Below, one piece after another: positions 57,480-64,000 of a stretch of 64,000 nucleotides of DNA (positions within the stretch are counted from its first letter, which is position 1; every line of letters starts with the position of its first letter). This DNA is from Paracentrotus lividus. Taxonomy: Eukaryota; Echinodermata; Echinoidea; Camarodonta; Echinidae. The DNA is taken from positions 29,304,491 through 29,368,490 of the forward strand of contig CALNVZ010003429.1 of the NCBI GenBank assembly GCA_940671915.1, given 5' to 3'. The position numbers and the translations under genes are program-made. The notes beneath the pieces are model-generated. The model saw only the letters and a list, made by a program, of their open reading frames with translations, searched no databases and was not told the DNA's origin.

Positions 57480-58850
57480 TTCTTTTTTTTGAACTGAATG
57501 AAATTCCTGACAATGTATGACATGATTTCAAATGAAAATTCGACGAAAAATATTTATGTACAATCTGTTCAAATTCTTTCGAGAATATTATCACCATATT
57601 ACGAGGGGGAAAAACAGGAACCAAAAACCAATGCCTGCAATCACCTGTTTAATTACAAAAATAGCATTGATCAATTACTTTTAAATTCCATTTGGACAGG
57701 TCAGTTGGTATTGCCTAGATGTTATAGGCCTACATGAATTTGAAATTAAAATCAATCAATAGATTATCCTTTATGTTTTTCAATTTAACTAACAAAACAT
57801 CTCGTCAAGTAGGTATATTTTCAAAAAACTAAGGTTTGACACAAGAAATCCTCTGCTCTGAATTATTCGGTTCTTATTTTGATCATTTCATTATATTTAT
57901 TTTTGTAACTGTAAATTTTCGTAAGGTAGCAATATTATCAGCTAATTGTATGTCCCTATATACAATAACATCAGATCTAATTTGTGTATACTTGTTTTGC
58001 TCCGCTTGTGTATTAGCAAAATTTAATACATTTCGACATGATTGTATCGCTTTTCTTATACATGCATATTGACTATACCACCTTCCATCCTTTACGACTA
58101 TTTTAGCACATATCTCATCTACTGGTAGAAAACCTTTACCATCTATTAAATCTCCTGAAAAGAAAATACCAGAATTTGCCCAATTCATATAGAATAACAT
58201 TTTCCTTTTTTTACAAGACATTGCTATTCAAGCAAATCATTTCTCTTCGATAATTATAAGCTCTTCCTGCTTGAACATTTCTTGAGTATTTTTTTGTTTT
58301 TTTAACAAGAAAAGGGTCATAATTAATTCATAGTATAGAAATAAGGCATTTTGTTTTCCATAAAACTTGTACATGTATTCTTAATATTATATGTGATGCA
58401 TCACATCAAAATCATACACAAGTCACCAAGCGAATTCAGCACTGTGTCGTGGAAATTGGCAAAATAATAAAAACAATTTCATTTGGGGGATAATACTTTT
58501 TTGATTCTGTGGATTTTCAATGTTTCTTGTATGCTCTGTAAAAAAAAAAAAAAAAAAAAAAATGAGTAGGAATGATAAAGGGAAAGCATTTAAAAATGGA
58601 TCGTTTTGTTGCAATATTTGACTCTTTTCTGGCGACTTGTGTCTGATTTTGATATGATGAGTCATGATAACGTTTATACCACCTGGTTTGCTGAAACCAA
58701 TACTCGAACATACATTTACATCCAGGATTTAATTCATCATTTAAATATTTACAAAAACAAGTGTAAATTGTCTCTTTTGTTTCAACAACTATCATATCTA
58801 AGCCACTTTCTTCATTTTTATTAAGTATATTGGTACGCTTAACCTTTGCA
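57480..58850 (-). pseudogene. L1-like non-LTR retrotransposon, ORF2 C-terminal remnant
   Basis: On the minus strand, pieces read KVKRTNILNKNEESGLDMI (from about 58840), MLFYMNWANSGIFFSGDLID and GKGFLPVDEICAKI (58100-58200), then KWNLKVIDQCYFCN (about 57650), the order seen in the post-RT C-terminal region of L1/Tx1-type ORF2 proteins: a KxR..GGL-like block, a W...GI...DL block, and a C..C zinc-like block. Stops, an internal poly-A/T tract at 58537-58561 and frame changes show decay. No RT palm motif was recognised within it. Distinct from the CR1/jockey-like copies elsewhere. Confidence 0.6.
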
Positions 58851-59109
58851 GTTTGTACTGTCCATAGAAAATCGAAAAATAATTTGGCTATAATGGTTAA
58901 CAGAAATTGTATACATTAGAGAAGTCTTCTTTATTTTATTTTATTTTATTCTATTATAATTTTTTTTGTGAAAAAGGGCAAAAGTCTTTTATCTCAAATT
59001 TCTTGGTTTAAATGAAATATACATCCACTAAAAAAAAAAGAAGAAGAAGAAGATGCCACTATGACAAAATGAGGAATTTCCGAACATATGAAAAAGAAAC
59101 GGATGTAGT

Positions 59110-59160
<51 letters not shown>

Positions 59161-59437
59161 CGGAATATGCTAAAGATGTACTTTCATCGTTGGGTGCTGT
59201 GCGTCAAAGCGATCAAAAACGTTGCCCTGGTTAATCTTTATATTCTAATGAGTTTCGCGGAATGAGCGATGATAACACAAAAGTAATCGCTATTACCACA
59301 TTGAAACATAAGTGCGAGTTAATCGAACTCAATCGCAAAGGAAACATTTAAAAATTTATCATTCGATAGCTAAGATTCGTAGCGAGTCATTCTTCCTAAA
59401 ACGTTATTGTAGTAATTGCATGACCCACGTGATTGTT
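58851..59437. other. Region downstream of the GPCR stop (possible 3' UTR)
   Basis: On the minus strand a run of AAATAAAAT (plus strand 58926-58955) supplies possible AATAAA polyadenylation signals 480-510 nt after the stop. A long T run at 59110-59160 (51 T) lies between. Confidence 0.4.
59110..59160. repeat. Long poly-T tract
   Basis: About 51 consecutive T residues. Confidence 0.95.
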
Positions 59438-60758
59438 TTAGTTTGTGTGCGAAACGGTCAATTCAATTTCATCGGAAGATAAAGTTTCATTTGGCCTCTC
59501 TTTCGCTTCTTTTACATTGTGATCAACGTTTTTCTCCTTCTGATTTTTCTCTGCGGATCCGATTAATTCCTGAAAGGAACTGACTGTTTCCGGATCGATT
59601 GCTCCAGTCCTCTCAGAAGATTGCTGCCTTGCACTGTGTTTCTTTCTTGCATCATTAGGGATTCGGTCAGCCTGTCTTTTCTTCTGCTTGTTCTTATTCT
59701 TTTTCCGATTATCAAGGTATCCGAGGAAGGTATAGAGAAAGGGGTTGATCGATGAGTTGATTGGGACGATTAGGATTACTGTCCAGGCGTAAAGGGATGG
59801 GTGAAGGGTCACGATACCAGTTTGGGAAAGGATACCCATAATGATAACCGGCATCCAGCAGGCCACATCGGTGGCAACAATCAGAGCCACGCGAAGAGCT
59901 AATTTTTTTTCTGCCTTCTGCGAGTTAGTACTCCTTACCTTGGCTGCCGAACGACTGGTCTTGATGAATATTGCAACATAGCAGACGATAATAAAAAGGA
60001 TGGACACCAAATTGACACCGATAAAGACAATAATAGAAAACAACCATGGAGGTTTAAAGGTACTGTCAGTGATCACATACTCGACTTGATATTCAAAGAA
60101 GAACCCACCCTGAATCTCAAGATTTCCTGTACTTTCTGTTTCGACATGAAGAGGGAGGCCAAGACAAACATCGGACAGCCCATATACATCAGGTCTGTAG
60201 GTTGTGATGATCACCAACCCTAAGCTCAACATCATGGTAAGAACCCACACAACACCCACAAGGATCTTCGAAGAACCCTCTCGAATCTTGAGCTTACTGA
60301 AGGGAAACACAACACATATGAACCTGTCCAATGTGAGCAGGGTTAGGGTGAAAACGGATGCCTCGCTTGAAAGGAATCCTAGGAAACCAGCAAAACGACA
60401 GACGTGAGAACTGCGCCATTCGGGAGCAGAGAGGTAGTATGCATCACCATACACGATGTCTGCAGATGTAATGATTATCATGTACACTCCCATTACAATA
60501 TCAGCCATTGCAAGACTTCCAATCATGACATTCTGGACCTTGGATGTCCGAATACTGTCCGAGTCTTGCAGACGCAGAAACAGGACAACCCCATTGCCCA
60601 CTAAGGCAGAAAGCCCCATCACCCATCCAGCGATCCTTAAAGTCCAGTTCGGGAAAAGCCTGCTGCAAGTCTCTAATGGATTGGTTGGCGTTGTTCTGGC
60701 ACATGCGAAATTTGGATTGTCATTCAACTGACAGCACAGTCTGTTGTCTGAGGTTGCC
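59438..60758 (-). CDS. LRR-containing GPCR (GRL101 / relaxin-receptor-like), hinge, 7TM and tail exon
   Basis: One minus-strand exon of 1321 nt from acceptor TTCTAAAG (60760-60759) to a stop at 59438. It enters in phase 2. Residues here are counted from the Leu codon (TTG) at 60727. Before it comes the hinge ATSDNRLCCQ with the CC pair typical of LGR receptors. TM1 carries GN (44-45), TM2 LAMADIVMG with Asp76, and conserved ECL cysteines C110 and C188. The TM3 end is LDRF (133-136) instead of DRY. TM6 has TDVACWMP (286-293), a hallmark of LGR/RXFP receptors, and TM7 ends NPFLYTF (328-334). The long cytoplasmic tail is basic then acidic and Ser-rich, ending ELTVSHTN. It is a plasma-membrane receptor; the ligand is unknown. 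The nearest families are snail GRL101 and vertebrate RXFP1/2. The exon is intact. A MITE sits in the preceding intron. Confidence 0.92.
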
Positions 60759-61828
60759 CTTTAGAAAAGATAAATGATTATACCATTAATTAATACTCCT
60801 ATAAATTATTCAGTATGAATAATATAAGAATGGCAAAAGTCTGAAAATGTTTGTTACAATAGCATTGAGAATAACATGATTGAAACACTTTGGTAGTGTT
60901 TGGTATTTCCCGATATCAAGAAAAACAGACTTTCCTCTGCATCTATTTCATCTAATTTGGTGTTGTAGATTTACAGATTAGTTTTCTAATATCAAGAAAA
61001 ATCAATTTTGCACTTGCTGTGTCTTTGGCTATGTGTAGGTTTCTAACATAACACGACAGGTAAACAGAACCTTCAAATAATGCGAACAAAGGGTTTGTGT
61101 AATTGTGAATTTGATATCGCACAATTCAAATTATACAACAGATTTTTCCAAAATGATTTCATATCTAATTCCTTTACGCTAGTACCTGTTATTATATTGA
61201 GGAGGTCATTTGAATACAGACTGTATAATCATCGTTTTTAAACAAAAACAACAATAATTCATTTCAAAAGGCAAAGAGAAGGCGGGGAAAAGTTTTTTTT
61301 GTGTGATTTAATAGTACAAACACATTAAATTTCATAAGGCGAAAATATTAATTATTATTATTATTTTTTGGTTTTTTTGTTGGGGGTGTGGTTGCTTTGT
61401 TATTAGTCTATGCTTTATTGTTTGTTTATTTGTTTGTTTGATTGTTTTTGTTGTTTTTTACATTGTAAGTTTTTATACATAATAATCTTTGATCCTCTGG
61501 ACATAAACCAAAATTATATACTTTTACTTCCATTACACCATGACAGACAGATTATGATAGATCATAATAGATCATAGATTATGAATTGTTGGTCTCTGGG
61601 TAACATAGATGACAATCTTATTTTACTTAGTAATTCAAACTATGCAAAGTTGATTTGTGCAGTCCAACCGATCAGGTTGCACCAGTTTATGTTTATCATT
61701 TATTCTAATAAATATACAAATAAAAGCAAAATCAAGAGGTAGGTGTGAAATCAGGAGAAAAAGAGAGACACGCAACCCATCCATTCAAGGTATACAATAA
61801 TATCAACACTTTATACGCGTGTACTTAC
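60759..61828 (-). other. Intron of the LRR GPCR gene
   Basis: About 1070 nt between the LRR exon donor and the 7TM exon acceptor. Holds a MITE copy (60837-61225) and T-rich, TTTG-rich tracts at 61345-61460. Confidence 0.7.
60837..61225. mobile_element. Diverged copy of the CAGTCTGT small MITE
   Basis: Matches the interior of 10028-10479 (AGTGTTTGGTATTTCC, ATCAAGAAAAATCAATTTT, GTGTAGGTTT) and ends ATACAGACTG with TA at 61226-61227. The left end is decayed. Inserted in an intron of the GPCR gene. Confidence 0.65.
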
Positions 61829-61900
61829 AATTTTTCAACTGCAGTCAGGCCAGTTAAGGTGTCGGCTTTGACAATTTTAAGCTCTGTTTCCAGGAGAAAT
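61829..61900 (-). CDS. LRR exon of the GPCR gene
   Basis: A 72-nt exon with acceptor TTTCCTTTAG (61902-61901) and donor GTAAGTAC (61828). It encodes one 24-residue leucine-rich repeat, FLLETELKIVKADTLTGLTA then VEKL, entering and leaving in phase 2, the typical one-repeat-per-exon design of LGR genes. The usual Asn of the LRR ladder is replaced, giving ELKIVKADTL. It joins in phase to the 7TM exon, adding Leu at the junction before ATSDNRLCC, so it is probably the last repeat before the hinge. Further LRR and N-terminal modules must lie beyond 64000. Confidence 0.8.
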
Positions 61901-64000
61901 CTAAAGGAAATTTATTATATTTAAATCATATATTTAAAACTGAAAATATTACAATGACACATATATACTTTAATAATACTATTTTGTGCAATGCACATTA
62001 ATGTTGACCAAAAGATCAAATTAAAGTAAGAAGAGTATTATGCCACTCCCTAAAAATAAAGGTCTATTACAAAATATTGAACATTAAAGAAAGGAAATGA
62101 TAACAACAAATTAAAAAAAGTGGATATTTATGAAGAAAGTTATGAATATATAGAGTATTGATTCTGTGACGTCATGCGCTTGTATGTCCCCCATGTGCTG
62201 TCCATGTACATTCAATACATTTGTAATTTTTTTTCATGGTTTTTGATAAAGTAATGGGTCGATTTGATACAGACATGTTTTGATGAACATATATTTGATG
62301 AAATATCGAGCGCAAGGTAAAATAATTAATATTCTTCTGAAAAAAAAGAAAATTTATTGAATTTACATTACATAGCATAAAGGAGAGCGAATCGTGCGTG
62401 ACGTCAGAGAATAAAAACTTTAAAATATTAATAACTTCGTTATTTTGGGGTAGATTTTCTTCAAAGCTTCACTCGTATTTTTATTTTATTTTTCTGATTT
62501 TTTTTTAAACCAATTTAAACCAATGGTAGACTTCCCCTTTAAAATGGTGATGAGTTGCACTTTTCAGTGATATGAACTTCCTTATCACCACTTTGATATT
62601 TTTCCAATTATTGATGATCAAACTTGGGTTTCCTTTTTTTAGCCACATTCAAACAAACCATCTCAAGGGCAGTGAAAGTGAACCACTAACAATTTTGCGA
62701 AACATTTTTAGAACGATGGGGTTCAGTGATGCTTCGTACTGGTTAGCTGAGAGACGTATCTTTAGAATGGCAATGTGTTGCACTTTCCTGTGATGTAAAC
62801 TTCATAATCACCATTAGTACATGGGCTAGGGTCGAAACCCTGCACCCCCCCCCCTGCGACTCATGTTCATGGGTATCCTCGTGTAGCTATGGGTCTGGTG
62901 AATCAGAAAATTGAGTTTAACAGAAAAAAAAACTCATTCCCGAGGGACCCCCAATGGAGTTTTTTAAGGGTATGTACAAGAAAACCATGTATAACTTTTC
63001 GGGATATCATTCTTATGGAGCAAGTGACCCCTCGAAATGTTGGTCTTGAATAGGGCTACAAGATGATATAAAGATTTTGCAATTTAATGTAACTTAAATG
63101 TCACGAGAGGTCAAAAGGTCACAGAATTTGACCTCTGGCAGAACGCTTTTTCGGTTAAAATATGAATAACGAAGTTTCAATTACTGTCAACTAAATTTGA
63201 TGAACATATAGCCAAAGGTAAGGCAATAGAGCTCAAGATAATTTATTCCTCTTTTATTTGACGTATAATACATCTCATAATTATCACGCATGACCGCGCA
63301 GTGTTCATTTTTACAAAAACGTCACATGACGATTTTTACCAAAAAGTAGCCATTTCCTGTATATGTCTGCCTACTGTACGACGTGTGCTATGGCATATGT
63401 GAACGCTACAAACAAATAAAGTTATTTTGATTTAGAAATTTTTAAGAACTTAATAAACAAGGTGCAATGATTCGTCAGGTCACTCTGATGGCACACATGA
63501 CCGGCAATATGCAACACACATATATCTTAGCAACGGTTGCTATGTAACTTATTCTCCCTAGCAACAGGCTATTTAGATCTTGTTATTTCGGAATAGATTT
63601 TAATTAACAGTTTCTGAGCATCAGAATAGTATTCCATTGGGCAGTTCACTCCACTGCACTATTGTTTAGGCTAGTAACGGTTGCTAAGCAACACATTTTT
63701 AATACCAATTGGGCATAGTATCTTCTAACTGACTACAACAAAGAATTGAATCAAAGCTACATAAATGTGTTAATTTGACCTCCATGACTTTTGAAAATTA
63801 TATCCATGTAACCATGGGTCTTGTGAATAAACACGAGCACAAGCGCATACACACCCACACACACCCATGCCCTCACACCTTCTCATACTCGCAGACACCC
63901 TAAATAACAAACCCACATACACACACACTCATATTTTATACGGTCCCCCGTGACTTTTGAAAATTAAATTCATGCAACCATTGGTCTGGTGAATGAACAA
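61901..64000. other. Intron or intergenic, with short repeats; no further LRR exon recognised
   Basis: Contains a partial repeat like the 43557 foldback end (62400-62545), an inverted or duplicated TGATGAGTTGCACTTTTCAG / CAATGTGTTGCACTTTCCTG pair (62547-62570 and 62770-62790), palindromic AACGGTTGCTAAGCAAC words (63528-63545, 63675-63692), and a 50-bp direct repeat, TGACTTTTGAAAATTA plus GGTCTnGTGAATnAAC, at 63784-63832 and 63951-64000. CA-rich stretch 63845-63925. Confidence 0.55.

Noticed and set aside
60204..60777. Several plus-strand frames over the GPCR
   Set aside because: Antisense shadows of the 7TM exon.
62831..62855. GGGTCGAAACCCTGCACC resembling a tRNA T-arm
   Set aside because: No matching acceptor, D or anticodon stems around it.

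Overview
The window looks like AT-rich, repeat-laden nuclear DNA of a marine invertebrate, most likely a deuterostome and quite possibly an echinoderm. The clues are spliced genes with phase-1 extracellular modules (ShK, SRCR), an LRR-type (GRL101/relaxin-receptor-like) GPCR, a degenerate Crypton tyrosine recombinase, several CR1/L2-, jockey- and L1-like LINE remnants, and many MITE and foldback families. The species cannot be fixed from sequence alone; a lophotrochozoan remains possible.

Host genes occupy very little of the window and all lie on the minus strand. At the right, an LRR exon (61829-61900) joins in phase to a single exon carrying the hinge, seven-transmembrane domain and C-terminal tail of an LRR GPCR (59438-60758); its N-terminal exons lie beyond position 64000. 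Downstream of it, a start exon encoding a signal peptide (47945-48026) joins in phase 1 to a cysteine-rich ShK-like exon (47187-47363). Further along come a candidate exon for a Ser/Thr-rich stalk and hydrophobic segment (34321-34517), an SRCR exon (32051-32352) and a second ShK exon (26357-26479). Whether these are one gene or two is unresolved: the start, first ShK and stalk exons fit as a small membrane-anchored protein, while SRCR and the second ShK fit each other.

The rest is transposable elements. Left (1-10 kb): a LINE reverse transcriptase on the minus strand, a foldback whose arms are minisatellites, a palindrome array, two TA-flanked MITEs (one inside a TAG microsatellite) and a 1.7 kb foldback. 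10-25 kb: a Tc1-like MITE, two copies of a foldback with AACACAAAAC ends, TTAA-type elements, a 1 kb Tc1/mariner-like MITE, a possible Penelope-like hammerhead motif and the Crypton pseudogene. 26-31 kb: a TTAA composite with an inverted partner, and an inverted pair of a candidate coding exon. 33-39 kb: a 110-bp tandem array and a 3.9 kb foldback made of about 180-bp subrepeats. 39-58 kb: three LINE fragments, a foldback superfamily with GAGTGAGTCA ends, further TA-flanked MITEs, a long AAT microsatellite, and an L1-like ORF2 remnant.

The recurring theme is that many of the non-autonomous elements have TA target duplications and an interior filled with direct and inverted copies of one short family-specific motif. 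That architecture, more than any gene, is the most distinctive feature of the window. I found no CRISPR array, rRNA or convincing tRNA.
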